DNA of 64,000 nt from Branchinecta lynchi (GCA_023053575.1 JAKZAP010000054.1:1-64000); one strand, 5' to 3'; shown: positions 23,608 to 34,105, counted from the stretch's first letter. Notes: generated from the letters alone by a model not told the origin. Translations and numbers: made by a program.

Positions 23608-24820
23608 AAGCTGGCTTTAGTTGAGGGTAGTAGACAAGCGTTGGGCCTTGTTCGATATCGCAACGGATATTTCGATATCGAAAACGATATTTTGCATTTC
23701 CAGTTATTTTCTCCATCTGTCGTCGAAGCTTCGGTTGTAGATTCGGACCTCATGGAGGAAGGTTTTATAGAAAGAGGGAGTGAGATTTTACGAGATTGTT
23801 TAATAGAAAAATGAAAAGTTTGAAAAGAGAAGTTAAATTTGAATTGATAAAGTATAAAAAGATAGTAGGCTTAAGACGGAAGTGTAAGTGACGTTAAAGT
23901 GCATTAATTGAGATGGTTCCTCGCATATTAAAGCTCACATATTTGGCTTTTCATTTTAGCTTTCGCTAAAAGCGAAGCTTCCAGCGACTGTACGAAGAAC
24001 AAGGTAAACTAAAGCGCCGCATGCGAATTTTTTCAAATCTTCCTTTTTTCCGGAAATATTTAGCTATACTTAACATAGTTCTAGCCTGTAACGAGTTTCA
24101 GACTCCCACAAATATCAATCCTAAAACGCCAACTAATTGAAACACCGTTCTTCCAAATAAAGCTTTAATGCATCAGTTGAGATTATTCCTTTGTAACATT
24201 TCGTATATTGCAGTTCACATATTCGGCTTTTCATTTTAGCTTTCGCTAAAAAGTGAAGCTTCCAACGACTGTAAGGTACTCCTAGATGGGATAGGACGAT
24301 AAACTTTGCTGGGACATTAGTAACTTGACTTCATTGGGTTGGACATCGTCACTTCTTCGATCCGACCGTTCCTTAAAGAACTGATCTTAACCGAAAAATT
24401 TACTTTTTTGAGATCGCCATGAGTACATGAAATTGCCTCAATGGTTTTGCTTAGAAATTATTTTTTAGCACCCCTAAAGTGCGCGTTTTATCCTAAAAGT
24501 GAAAAAAAAAAACGTTTGACCATCACTTCCATCCTCTGACCCAGCCTTGCAAGTTCGGCGCATCTTAACCGAATACTTCCATCCGACCCAGCCTTGCCGG
24601 TTCTGTTTTCCTTCTTGTTTTCTTTTGCTTTCTGTCTCCTATTTTATATTTAAAGTGAAGCCATAGGTTGAATTTGCAGCCCCCTTCATTTTTTCTTGTT
24701 GGGGTATTTCTTACTACATATGCTTGCAAGTGCCATACGAGCTTCCAGCTCTTGTTTATTTACTTTACTAAAGTGACATATTACCGCCTTTGATTTTGTA
24801 CACAAACAAGGTTTGAAGCC
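23608..24820 (+). repeat. Dispersed repeat block, copy 2 of 3
   Basis: Begins like the chimeric intron after exon 1, then follows 1,080-2,035 closely. Near 24,690 it jumps to the segment also found at 4,360-4,460 and 62,537-62,665. Several small differences from the other copies indicate it is the most diverged. No gene. Confidence 0.75.
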
Positions 24821-24965
24821 TTAAGAAATCTTTTGAAAAATGTTGCTAAAGACTCGGTTATTTCCAGTTATTCGTATGTTTCGCGTTGTGGAGTGGACCG
24901 GTATCGGAAATTCTGAATGCCGTCGCACTATCGCGATTATCGCCTAAGAGCAAAACAGTGGCCTA

Positions 24966-25770
24966 CATATTGATTATACTGGTCCGTTTTTAGGAGGCAT
25001 GCTCTTGATTGTTGTAGATTCGCGTTCTAAATGGTTGGAAGTTGTGGCTATGAAGAGTACGGATTCAAAGCGTACTATTGAAGTTTTGGGGTCTGTATTT
25101 TGTCGTTATGGTTGTCCCGTTGAAGTGGTGAGTGACAGTGGTGTACAAGTCACGTCCCAAGAATTTGCTGAATTCTGTCGGAGAACGGAGTGAAACAGAC
25201 GCTTACCCCTCCGTTTCACCCGAGCCAATGCACGAACATTTGTCGAAATTTCTATTTCATTACACGGGGTCTGTTCATGGTGCTACAGGTAGTTCACCCG
25301 CCAAGGTATTTCTAGGTACGCACTAGGCTAGATTTGTTGCAACCGCAGAATGATGTGCCGTTTGCAAAGCAAGGTGATGGGAAATATAGTGTAGCTGACA
25401 CAGTGTTTACTTTAGATTATAAAAATCGCCAGAGACCGCAGTGGTTTCAAGAGATTGTACACAAATCTGGATCCCCAGTTGCTTATCGTGTTCAAGTGAA
25501 TAATATGGTCTGGATTTGGATCAGTTGAGGCGATCTCATATTCCACTTCGTAAGCCTGACGATTATGGGGATTGGGAAGCGTCGGTTGATAGCTTACAGC
25601 CGACAGCTAAAACTCCTGGTCAAGTTCGAACAACCTCTGTCTCTCTCCGCATCGAACAACCTATCAGTGCGCCAATCCCAGAGCCCACTGAAATGTCAAT
25701 GTTAAGTCCGGTTGTTCGTCGTTCGACAAGGTATAGGAGAGAACCTGATAGATTTCAGGCCGGAGTTTAA
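24966..25770 (+). pseudogene. Ty3/Gypsy-type integrase pseudogene
   Basis: Remains of the integrase end of a Ty3/Gypsy LTR retrotransposon polyprotein. The catalytic-core start HIDYTGPF (first Asp of the DDE triad) is near 24,966, followed by VVDSRSKW and SDSGVQVTSQEF (second Asp). A deletion near 25,225 removes the stretch that should carry the Glu and rejoins at LSKFLFHYTG. Frameshifts are needed near 25,190, 25,321 (before RLDLLQPQ) and 25,515 (before DQLRRSHIPL). The C-terminal tail VVRRSTRYRREPDRF is typical of Gypsy integrases. Upstream, 24,821-24,965 is probably a decayed linker region. Reverse transcriptase and protease regions are absent here. Broken and inactive. Confidence 0.8.
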
Positions 25771-25775
25771 TATAG

Positions 25776-25960
25776 TGCGGGGAAGGTGTTATGCATGTAA
25801 TCGCTATTTCATCGTTACTCGGTATTTCTCCGGCTTCCCTATTATACCTCGGGCGCTACGTGGTATGCAGCAGTACCGCTGATAATACCAAACTGATTAT
25901 TCGCTTAAATGCAGCGGATGCCATTTCAGAAGGAATTTAATATTCATAATTCATTTTAGC
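25776..25960 (+). mobile_element. Polypurine tract and start of 3' LTR
   Basis: Just after the integrase stop, GCGGGGAAGG looks like a polypurine tract and TGTTATG at 25,787 like the 5' end of an LTR, the expected order for a Gypsy element. The LTR's 3' boundary is not found and no 5' LTR is in the window, so the end given is arbitrary. Confidence 0.5.
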
Positions 25961-26334
25961 CTGTTGCCGCGACAGAAAAGATTTGCTATCCGCAACGTGT
26001 GATGGATGAAGTCCAGAGGATTGTCAAAAATGCAGCAGCAACAGTGAGTTTTTAACGTTGACTTGTCTATTAGGTAACGGTTTGCTGAAAAACGGGAGAA
26101 AATGATGTTGAAACAGAGTTCGCAGACTTTTTTTGGGGGGATGTGAACAGGGTTCAGTCGCCTTGTGGGTCCTGGCATGTCTACGTGGCTCCGACGGGTC
26201 TAGGCGAGACCCCCACCCAACCCCACCCGTACAAAAACCCCCGGTACCAAATAAATAATACGGATCCAAAAGATTTAACATTCACAAAACATTCAAACTT
26301 GAACTGACTTTGACCCAAAGAGTCATCGTGCCAA
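25961..26334. other. Non-coding, nothing recognised
   Basis: Possibly the rest of the LTR at the left. Contains a CAGCAGCAACAG stretch and a run of C-rich short words. No supported gene. Confidence 0.4.
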
Positions 26335-26470
26335 ATTTCAACAAAATATGTAAACTCTTTCGAGAGTTATCGTGCTAACAGACGGACGGACGAACATACA
26401 ACTTTTGCGATGTCTTAGGTATCCCTCCACTTTCGTTTTGGATCCCAGAAACTAACGTTACCTCACTGCA
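26335..26470 (-). repeat. GGGATCCC-family repeat, minus copy
   Basis: Reverse complement of the 10,812 family: TCGAGAGTTATCGTG, a short GACGGACGGACGAAC microsatellite, GGTATCCCTCCAC and GGATCCCA near the end. Confidence 0.65.
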
Positions 26471-26846
26471 GCTTCCTCGCCAAGAAGGGGAAGGAATTGA
26501 GAAAGGATTTGTTGGGGGGGGGGGTCTTACACTCGCTGACAACAGTTTAAGGTGAATGCGTGTGTTCGTTCACTTCATCAGTTATTCTGTCACCATCAAC
26601 CTTAACCTCTGCTTTACGCTCCCCTCCCTTGTTCAAAACTCATTCAAAACTTAGAACACATCCTGCCAGCGCTTTTTGTCTCACATACACATATCCTTTG
26701 TGCACGCGCCATCTATTTAGTATTGTTAATTTCCGTGACATGTGGATGTGAACTGGCTAGATGAATTTGCATTCGGGCGGGATCACTGTTCCTATTGCCG
26801 GCTCCTACCAGACTATTGTAGTGGTTTGCGAACTCTGTTTACAAGC
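26471..26846. other. Non-coding, nothing recognised
   Basis: A G run at 26,513-26,524 and otherwise unique-looking sequence. Short open frames here have no recognisable motif. Confidence 0.4.
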
Positions 26847-26919
26847 CCCTCGGTAGCTCAAATGGCAGAGTGCCTGCCTTGTAAGCAGAGGGTCCTGGGT
26901 TCAAATCCCGGCTCAGTAG
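26847..26919 (+). tRNA. tRNA-Thr(UGU)-like gene or SINE head
   Basis: The A box is TAGCTCAAATGG with a D stem GCTC/GAGT. The anticodon loop CTTGTAA gives anticodon TGT (26,880-26,882), with the stem 4 of 5 paired. The T arm is CTGGG-TTCAAAT-CCCGG, with a good B box. The acceptor stem CCCTCGG/CTCAGTA pairs at only about 4 of 7 positions, so this is either a degenerate tRNA gene or the tRNA-like head of a SINE. No long T run follows directly. Confidence 0.5.
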
Positions 26920-27059
26920 CATTTTTCTCTTTCAGATCACTACTGATAACATAATACAAAATAATAATAATAATATATACTCATAAATATTCTTTGAGCC
27001 CAAGCTGACTTTGAAACATTTGTTCAAACAATGTTTTCAACGGATACGTCAGCTACGAT

Positions 27060-27199
27060 TCTTCATCAGCGATATTTCGGCCCTTCTTTGCAAGGGTCCT
27101 CGTCAGGCTGTCAATCCTCTGGTTCAACTTCGGGGAAGGAAACAAACCTGTAATCTGACACTCCGAAAACCATCCAGACCTGAATCCAACCATCGAATG
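27060..27199 (+). CDS. Possible upstream exon of recombinase-like gene
   Basis: An open frame from 27,011 ends at a good donor (ATG|GTATGT at 27,199/27,200). Splicing to the acceptor at 27,632/27,633 preserves phase 0, joining SNHRM to SECRPNPSG. The peptide before the junction is basic. The left half of the frame overlaps a dispersed repeat (27,030-27,115, related to 29,150-29,370), so the 5' limit shown is a guess. Evidence is only splice-site quality and phase. Confidence 0.25.
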
Positions 27200-27632
27200 G
27201 TATGTTTATCCTCTCTTCGTGCCCAAGATTAAATAATGGTACTGTGTGTTTGTTGATACATCTTGCAGGTTTTTTTTATTTACTCTTTTATTTCTTATAC
27301 CCTGCTTGCTAGTATTACCAGCTAAATCGTATGATTGTCCTCATGTGAAAACAGAGAATAAAAGAAGAACAGAATTTCCTGGCAAAATTGATGAAGATGT
27401 TGTCTTTTGAGCTTGAAAAAATACTGGATCGGAATATCATACAAGATTTTGACCATCGCTGGTATTCAAGTCGGAATTTCCTCTAAATAAGAATTTCAAG
27501 ACAAAACGAGATTCTGGGTTTATTTGATAGTCTTTAAGACAAGCAAATTTAACTAAATAAGTCAACAAACTCAATACCTTTGCGATTGCATCGAAACCTT
27601 TTCCCTATTTATGATTTACCTTTTCGTTTTAG
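27200..27632 (+). other. Putative intron of recombinase-like gene
   Basis: 433 bp, AT-rich, starting GTATGT and ending with a pyrimidine-rich TTTACCTTTTCGTTTTAG acceptor. Its last codon-aligned triplet is the TAG that closes the downstream frame, as expected if the frame is entered by splicing. Confidence 0.4.
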
Positions 27633-28835
27633 TCGGAATGTCGCCCAAACCCGTCTGGCCGAGCCCTGGATGCCCAAATTGAGATCAGTCGCCATTTTCT
27701 ACCTGGACATCCAGTGGCAACGGAGATCCTGAGTGAATTAAATAAGTATTTTGGGGGCATGAGGGATAGGTCTAGGCCTAGTAACAGTGTTCTTCAGTGC
27801 GTGAAGTATTCTTCGAAAGCACTCTATCATATAACAAAGGGAAGTGGCCAATTGAGGGAGTTTGCTGATTTCTCAAACATCATGACCTACTACACGGCGC
27901 TTGAGGAAGCTGGATTGGCACCTGGGACAATTCGGAACAGGCTTAAGGTTGTTCTGAACATGTTAGACGCCCTTATGCCCTGTCACAAATTACTGGCCAA
28001 ACATTTTCCGGGCGAAAGCGTCGTCAACTCCGCTATATACTTCTCGAGTGCGCGCCTTGAGCTACAGAAGCTTTTCAAGTCCGTCAACGGCAAAGAGAAG
28101 AGGCAGCTGGGCTTGAAAAGATCTGCAGAGATGTCTGGTCAAGCCAAAATTCACGACATCTCCGATTCTGTGAATGCGGTGAAAAAGTTTTATCTTGTAG
28201 CTCGTTCCACCGTACGAAGGTGGGAAGAACTGGGGGAGGCCATTTCCATCGACATGCTTGATGACAAGAAACGCAAACAGTTCGAGTCGGATTACATTCT
28301 TGTCCGAGACTATCTCATGTTCGTTATTGTTCATGGACGATTTCACCGGCCTGGCGTGGCCCAGAATATGACGGTAATGGAGGTAGTCAATGCAATCAAC
28401 AAACAGGAAGATCCCCTGGTTGTTCTTGTAACGACGCACAAAACAGATGCGCAAGGGCCAGCCAGTGTACAGTTTCTCCCAGAAGACGCTGAGATTCTCG
28501 GCTTTTACCTCACGGAAATGAGGAAACGCGTTCTTAAAGCCGAACATCCATTGATGTTCGTGACATTGGAAGGGGATGCGGTTAGGTTTACAGCAAGAAA
28601 CTCTACCCAATTAAAGAAGCTGGACACGCCGTACGTAAATTCTCGGGGATCAAGGGTAGCCTATGAAAACTACAATTTTGCCAAAAATGCAAATTGTCCA
28701 GCCGCTCTGAAGGCCAACTGCAACTTGATTGGTCATTCCGTGGCCACCGCGGAAAAACGATACGTTCAGCCGGTTCTTGAGCGCTTTCGAACAGCTCTTA
28801 CGTTCCAAAAGGAACTCTTCGGGGAATATGAATAA
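27633..28835 (+). CDS. Tyrosine-recombinase-like protein (terminal exon)
   Basis: 400 uninterrupted codons to TAA, with no ATG near the start but a convincing 3' splice site just before SECRPNPSG, so the start is set by splicing. The first ~110 residues look like a SAM-like core-binding domain (a helical stretch containing GLAPGTIRNRL). The second half resembles a tyrosine-recombinase catalytic domain: box-I Arg in GRFHRPGVAQNMT (codon 28,347), Lys in TTHKT (codon 28,440), GHS with its His (codon 28,734) and a nucleophile candidate Tyr in AEKRYVQP (codon 28,761). The usual HxxR is not present; the nearest match is RGSR (codons 28,644-28,653). It would cut and rejoin DNA through a Tyr-DNA link, as in Crypton or DIRS-type elements, or be a domesticated relative. 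It is GC-richer than its surroundings and lacks frameshifts, unlike every other element remnant here. The family call is my own motif reading. Confidence 0.6.
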   Translation, partial: SECRPNPSGRALDAQIEISRHFLPGHPVATEILSELNKYFGGMRDRSRPSNSVLQCVKYSSKALYHITKGSGQLREFADFSNIMTYYTALEEAGLAPGTIRNRLKVVLNMLDALMPCHKLLAKHFPGESVVNSAIYFSSARLELQKLFKSVNGKEKRQLGLKRSAEMSGQAKIHDISDSVNAVKKFYLVARSTVRRWEELGEAISIDMLDDKKRKQFESDYILVRDYLMFVIVHGRFHRPGVAQNMTVMEVVNAINKQEDPLVVLVTTHKTDAQGPASVQFLPEDAEILGFYLTEMRKRVLKAEHPLMFVTLEGDAVRFTARNSTQLKKLDTPYVNSRGSRVAYENYNFAKNANCPAALKANCNLIGHSVATAEKRYVQPVLERFRTALTFQKELFGEYE

Positions 28836-29145
28836 TTTTTATGGTACTAGCAGCTGTGCAAGTGCCAGGGTGAAGAGGGAACCGCAAATCTTAGTGACCT
28901 TGACAATAATCGTTTTTTAGGTTCGACCATTGTCGATGGGGGGTGGGGGGAGAAGATTGAGGGATTCAGATCATTCGAATTGAGGATCTGATCTGTATGA
29001 AACTTGGACAGTAGGGAAAAGCTCGTGCTGGAAATCCCCGGGCAGGCTTTTAAAGTTGAGGAATCAGGATGAAACTTGTTAGATACAAAGGAAACTTAAT
29101 TTGGGGTAAAATGGTCACGAGGACCATTTCCAAGCTGACTGCGAA
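28836..29145. other. 3' flank with a scrap of the G-rich family
   Basis: From about 28,935 a GGGGTGGGGGG run and GATGAAACTTG words at 29,069 mark a decayed fragment of the G-rich dispersed family. No gene. Confidence 0.45.
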
Positions 29146-29374
29146 TCATGTTTGATGGTGCAAAACGGATACGTCAGCTGAATCTTGTTGGAGCTACATT
29201 TTGGCCCTTCTTGGCAAGGGTTCTCTTCAGGCTCAAAACCGGCCCTTCTTGTCAAGGGTCTTCTTTAGGCTCAAAACCGGTTTTGAGCCTAAAGAAGACC
29301 CTTGCCAAGAAGGGCCGAAATATGGCTCCAATAATATTCAGCTGGTGTATCCGGTTTGCACCATCAAATATGAC
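29146..29374. mobile_element. Foldback element, ~95-bp arms
   Basis: The left arm starts TTTGATGGTGCAAA; the right arm ends TTTGCACCATCAAA. Between them both arms carry GGCCCTTCTTGGCAAGGG-like blocks, meeting at the palindrome CTCAAAACCGGTTTTGAG (centre 29,280/29,281). The left arm has a second partial copy of the CCGGCCCTTCTT block, so the hairpin is asymmetric. Related single-arm sequence is at 27,030-27,115. Confidence 0.75.
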
Positions 29375-29501
29375 GTAGCCGTTTTATGCCTTTTTTTAAG
29401 TCTTGCATTATCAAGTATGCCGATGGAAATCGACCGGGTTTCTGATGAAACAAAACACTCCGGAGAAGTTGATAGAAGAGTTGAGGGCGTTTTTCGTGCA
29501 A

Positions 29502-29853
29502 TGTCAGAAGTTTCATAACAGATGACACGAGGATACGCGGTTTCAACAAATAACCCGTAACAGATAACACTTCGGATGTTATCCGGTGTGTTTGAAAACG
29601 TTATGCATGAAATGTTATGCATAACAAGCTTTGTTAGGAAGGGCCACTACTGACTTTATTCCTTATCGTCATGATGTCGAAAAACTCAGCAGATACTTTT
29701 TGGCGGTTTTTCGGTTCTTGCTGATGGTAACGCTTACTATGCATAACATTTTGAAACACAGCAGATAACACTATAACATCCGAAGTGTTCTCTGGTACGC
29801 ACTATCTGTTGAAACCGCGCATCCTCGCGTTATCTGTTATGAAACTTCTGACA
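29502..29853. mobile_element. MITE-like element, ~110-bp terminal inverted repeats
   Basis: Ends TGTCAGAAGTTTCATAACAG and CTGTTATGAAACTTCTGACA are exact inverted copies; similarity continues inward for about 110 bp to the TTATGCAT words. The core of about 140 bp has no open frame. No clear target-site duplication was seen. Confidence 0.8.
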
Positions 29854-29911
29854 GTGTGATACCCCTGGACCCATGACCGCTTTGGATCAGGGGTTTCGAC
29901 AGTAGGAAATG

Positions 29912-30577
29912 TGATGTCCGGTCAATTCGTCACAGAACAATTAGTCAACAGGACATTTCGTCACAAGGACAATTCGTCGTTCGGACATTTCGTCACAGAG
30001 AGCCTGATTTCAAGTTTGGATTTCGTTTTTAAGCTATATATTCTTAAATACCGCATATGTGATGTTCTTCCTATATAAGTGTCTTCGAAGTAGTCGAGGA
30101 TTTAATATACTTTGGATGGACAGATTTGAACATCGCGGTCGAACGCTGATGGGATATCCACCATTGGGAAAAAAGCTAACGCTGTCAGCATTCTCATGGT
30201 GAGAGCAAAATCGCTGCAAGACGAACACTTCTCGAGAACATCGCTGTTTGCTTGAATTTGTGTTTTGTACATGAGAATCCTTAATAATAGAGTTTTTAAC
30301 GACCTCTCTCAGTCTTTGCGAGTTCCAAATTTAACTAATAAACCCTTGACTGATGATTAAATATCGGAGATTAGAGCAAGGATTAAAAATAATGATTCGA
30401 ATATTGATTCAAACAATCTCTTGTGAAGGGGTGGCATTTTTTATTTTACCCAAACTACCTTTGTAATAACAAATTTTCTAAAATATGACGAACTGTCCTA
30501 GTGACGAATAGTCCGTCTGACCAATTGTCCCTGTGACTAACGGTCCGTGTAACGAATTGTCTGTGACGAACTGTCAT
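29912..30577. mobile_element. DNA element with arrays of GACAATTCGTCACAG at both ends
   Basis: Each end is about 90 bp of 14-16-bp repeats of a GGACAATTCGTCACA-type word, direct at the left and inverted at the right (TGACGAATTGTCC). Such subterminal arrays are typical binding-site clusters of non-autonomous DNA transposons. The internal ~460 bp has no transposase frame. Confidence 0.7.
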
Positions 30578-30954
30578 GTGTGTCCTAGAATCAGGAAATG
30601 TCTCAGGTGTCCAATTAGTCTTGCCAAGTCGGACCAGATAGAATTACTCATAGAACCTTGGGGGGATTAGCGAAAAGAAATTCAGGACAAAGTTGATTAG
30701 GATGAAACTTGGTATAGATAATGACAATCTTTATTTCATTTTATCCTATCGCAAGGGTACATGATTATTCATGTAGCATTTACGACCAATTTTCTTTAGC
30801 AATGGTGAAGTGCATCTTTTATAACTTGAAATTAATTTCGATATTTCGCTCTGGAGAAGTAAAGATTTCTTTCTCGATTCCCGAGAGCCAGTGATTATTT
30901 TTATCCAGGATCTTGAACACGAGCCAATTCCAACCCTATCTAAAGCATCAATCT
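30578..30954. other. Non-coding, small G-rich-family scrap
   Basis: A GATGAAACTTGG word at 30,700 and nearby text belong to the G-rich family; the remainder is AT-rich with nothing recognised. Confidence 0.4.
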
Positions 30955-31335
30955 TAAAGGACTCATCGCACTATTTACTCTTCAACTTACAGTATTTTCA
31001 AATATTTGAATACTTTAAAACTAGCCTGTGCTTTTAACAATAACCCGCGTTTTGGTTGTTTTAAACCATTTCGAGACCCGTTCGACTTGTAGCGAACACA
31101 CGGAAACAATTTACATAACCGTTTTTTCTGATGGAAAAAATTCTCGCAGACAACCGTCGACAGCGTGATATACATTTTGAAGGTAGCAAAACACGACAAG
31201 TGAGAAAACCAGCGTGGTTCTGTCGGAGGGGTTAGAATGTACCGTACGAAATTGGGGTCTCCGGGTTTAGGAATATATGTACTGATTATGGAAGTAGGTT
31301 GTATTATTACTATAGGTAAAACAGGTCCTTTAACT
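30955..31335. mobile_element. TTAAAGGAC-family MITE, copy 1
   Basis: Starts at TTAAAGGACTCATCGCACT and ends ACAGGTCCTTTAA, so the termini are inverted with TTAA at the outside, like a TTAA-targeting element. Interior marker words are CTGATGGAAAAA and CAACCGTCGACAGCGTGAT. Other copies: 31,728-32,093, 40,078-40,412, 41,656-42,140, 51,274-51,842 and 55,974-56,540. Confidence 0.75.
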
Positions 31336-31727
31336 AAAATTCTTAATTTTTCAAGGACGATCTGGTATGACTTAAACTTTCATAAATGAACTCCCATCCT
31401 ACCTGAAGTTCAATTCTTTATCGAGAACGGCCATTAACTATTTTAAGAAACCATACATTTAAGAGTTCAAGATAAGTTTTACCTCAATACTCTTCATGAC
31501 TATCTCTTCTTGCCGACGAAAAGTCTCCGCCCTCTCCGGGTACCTAGTGGACGAACGGAAGAAGTGGTGTCACAGCTGCTCCCAAAGAGCGCCGTGATTG
31601 CTTATAGGATTTGAGTTTGAGTCGCTTACTCCTTCTTCCTGAGAGTCTGTTTCGCCATATAGAGTATTCCCATCAGTTCGTGATAGAGGCACTGAAGAAC
31701 ACTGGTACTAGGTCAAGCTCTATATCT
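31336..31727. other. Non-coding, nothing recognised
   Basis: Spacer between two MITE copies. Short open stretches, no motif I recognise. Confidence 0.4.
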
Positions 31728-32093
31728 TAATGGACCCCTCGCACTATTTACTCTTCAACTTGCAGTGTTTTAAAATCTGAAAACTTTACAACTAGGCTGT
31801 TCTTTCATCGTATAACCCACGATTTTGGCTGTTTTAAGCCTTTTCCGAGACACGTTGACTTACAGCGAAAACAGGAAAACAATTTACGTAACCGGTTTTC
31901 TGATGGAAAAACTTCTCGCAGACAACCGTCGACAGCGTGAGACACATCGAAGGTAGCAAAACACGGCAAGTGAGAAAATCAGCGTAGGGGCTAGAACGTA
32001 CCGTAAGAAATTGGGTTCTGCGAGTTTAGAAATATATGGACTAATTATGCAAGTAGCTTGCGTTAGTAGTAGAGGTAAGACAGGTCCTTTAAG
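31728..32093. mobile_element. TTAAAGGAC-family MITE, copy 2
   Basis: Same orientation as the copy 0.8 kb upstream. The left end is mutated (TTAATGGACCCC); the right end ACAGGTCCTTTAA is intact. Confidence 0.75.
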
Positions 32094-32944
32094 GATCATT
32101 TACGCGGCGGGTATTTTTTAAGGTTTGAAGCCAAGCTGACCATTCAGTACGAAAGAAACAGAAAACCGTGATTTCACAAATAATCACAGATTTGTACATA
32201 TACACTTTTAACACGCACATTGTATCTTTCGTTATTTTATTTGTATCTGCATCCGCACCGTTTTCTTCTGGATTTTAGTTACATCTCGTCTTAGTGTTTG
32301 TTGGTTCCGCATCGTTCTCCTGTTGTGAATGTGGTGGATTCTATGATTTAATTTTTGTGTTGTTTTTAGCTTTGATATCTTTCAAGGACACCTCGCATTA
32401 CAAATGTTTTTGTATGTTTTGTTTTTGTTAAGATATTACGAAATTGTTGACCAATTAAAAACTTATCTATGTTTGAAGAAAATGAAAAAGAGGACCGATC
32501 GATCGATCGGGACCGATGATAGACGTAAACTCTTAAACTAGAGGGGATTTTGTCATTTATTACGCCGTGTCCTTTAAAAAAGATTTGAACATCTTTTAGC
32601 TTGTACTTCATGGAAAGGTGGATTAATGCGAAATCCTTGAAACAGTTATTTGTAATTAGATCTGTTCAGTGCGATCTATTGTCACATTTCGGGCATGTTT
32701 TTATACAGAGATCTTACTGATAGTCGGTTTTTAGTGAAATTATTAGCTGTGAATTGATTTTACTTCTTAAATAAAGAAGTTTCAGTGGCAGTAAACCTGT
32801 AGATGTCAAATTAACAACTTCCAACTTACTGCAGGTGAAAACCAAAACCTGTGGCAAGGGTGAGATTTAATATCGCTCCTCTTCTGTGCAGTTAACAGCC
32901 GTGGGATACCAGTTAACACTTGAGTGGCATATTAAAGGCACAGA
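32094..32944. other. AT-rich non-coding
   Basis: No gene recognised. Holds a short palindromic GATCGATCGATCGG near 32,497. Confidence 0.4.
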
Positions 32945-33295
32945 AAACTTGACTACGCAACTTTCGGCCATCAAACCGACCTGGGTGGCTTAGATAAAGA
33001 TAGGGGGACTTAATTGTCGACAGGACCTGTCGACATTCTTTGTTATCTCAAACCCCTCCTTAGTGTTCCCAAAGCTAGCTGGCAGGCCCTTGCCCGTTAT
33101 GCACTGTATTTATGCGCTTATGCACTGTAAGAGTTCGCCTTTGGCCGTGTTGACTAACACATCGGGGTAGTAGTCAAGAAGTCGTTCGATTCCTACTCCC
33201 GGCACACAAACCTTTTGCTTATTTTTTTCTACTAACTCAAAAGTCGAATTCTCGGAAACTGTCCGGAAACTGCAATGGTCGTAACGAGAATTTTT
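32945..33295 (+). repeat. tRNA-derived SINE, plus copy
   Basis: A-box-like TGGCCGTGTTG (33,142-33,152) and B-box GTTCGATTCC (33,184-33,193) are spaced as in a tRNA, followed by CTACTCCCGGCA. The flanks match the minus-strand copies at 53,275-53,700 and 63,708-64,000, including the GTCGACAGGACC hairpin word near 33,017. The tRNA of origin is uncertain. Confidence 0.6.
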
Positions 33296-34087
33296 CTTAT
33301 TCCCAACCAAAGACAATAATAGCGGGAGAGACCGGTGACTTCGCTAAAATCGGGTCTCCGAAAATCGATTGGAACGCCACCTAGCGTTTGGACTTTGTCC
33401 AGTTTCCAGTGGTGGATGATTAATATAATCAAAGCAAGAGGGCGTGAGTAGGCAATGTCTGTCAACATTAACTGATTTGAAATCGTGAATTAAACATTTT
33501 GTTCCATAAAAAAGCGATTTATTCTTTTCCTACTTGTTTTTTATTCCAATTAAAGAGGAAATCTGAATGGAGAAAGAATGCTCATCATAAACAAAACGTG
33601 CTTTGATGATGATTCTGCGGAAAGTGATGGAAGAAATTGTCAACAGAGCGATTTTTTAACGAAAGAACATCTGAACGGCGCTGATTGTTGTGGCTCATGG
33701 TGCTTACGGGAGTTTCCGGTCTTTCCCACTTTTACTGTCTTTGCTCTCAACGTCGACTCGGGGTACATTCTTGATATGTCAGCTAGCTCCCCCAGTCAAG
33801 TTTTCTGTTCCTATACTTTAAATCTCTGCACTAAACAAAGAAAGTTGTCAACTTGGATGGCCGTTGAGTGGAGGGATTTAGATCTAATCGTGGGGAATAA
33901 GTTGGTGAGAGTCGCGGGACATTGCTGTGCTTTTGTGATGGTAAGCTGGCCTGATCGCACTATGCTGGACACTCTCGGCCAGTGGGTAGAAGGTAGGTGA
34001 GGGATTCCGACCCGATGTCAATGTTCAAGGAGAGTGCCCTTAGCCAATGTACGCAGAGTTCTACATAGTGCTGCACTAACCTGGTAT
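33296..34087. other. Non-coding with SINE-flank scrap
   Basis: 33,750-33,800 is the reverse complement of the word set around 955-1005 (GACTCGGGGTACATTCTTGA). The rest is unrecognised. A 140-codon open frame across it includes this repeat and is not supported as a gene. Confidence 0.4.
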
Positions 34088-34105
34088 CTCCATACTAGTC
34101 CCCGA

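Larger units (their letters stand above)
1..23610 (+). repeat. Exon-cassette tandem array, cluster I (28 copies)
   Basis: Tandem array of units, each holding one 111-bp exon-like cassette with about 400-500 bp of intron-like DNA. Intron type A begins gtaagcttttcgatatc and is about 411 bp; type B begins gtaagcttttaccttag and is about 497-505 bp. Both share the same last ~270 bp: a GGAATCGTAGCATC segment, a poly-G run, the ACCGGGGTATAAAACTAAC segment and the T-tract acceptor. The order of following introns from the second cassette is A A B B A B A B B A B, then (after two long interruptions) A A B B A B A B A B B A B A. All cassettes face the same way and all keep an open phase-0 frame. Three long interruptions of other repeats follow the cassettes at 386, 10660 and 12831. 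Whether this is one gene or a satellite with captured exons is not decided by the sequence. Confidence 0.9.

Noticed and set aside
1..23610. CRISPR array
   Set aside because: Units are about 520-620 bp of near-identical sequence without short unique spacers, in clearly eukaryotic DNA.
28062..28610. 182-codon minus-strand open frame
   Set aside because: Shadow of the recombinase-like coding exon on the other strand.
33578..34000. 140-codon open frame
   Set aside because: Contains reverse-complement SINE-flank sequence and has no recognisable domain; no splice or codon signal supports it.
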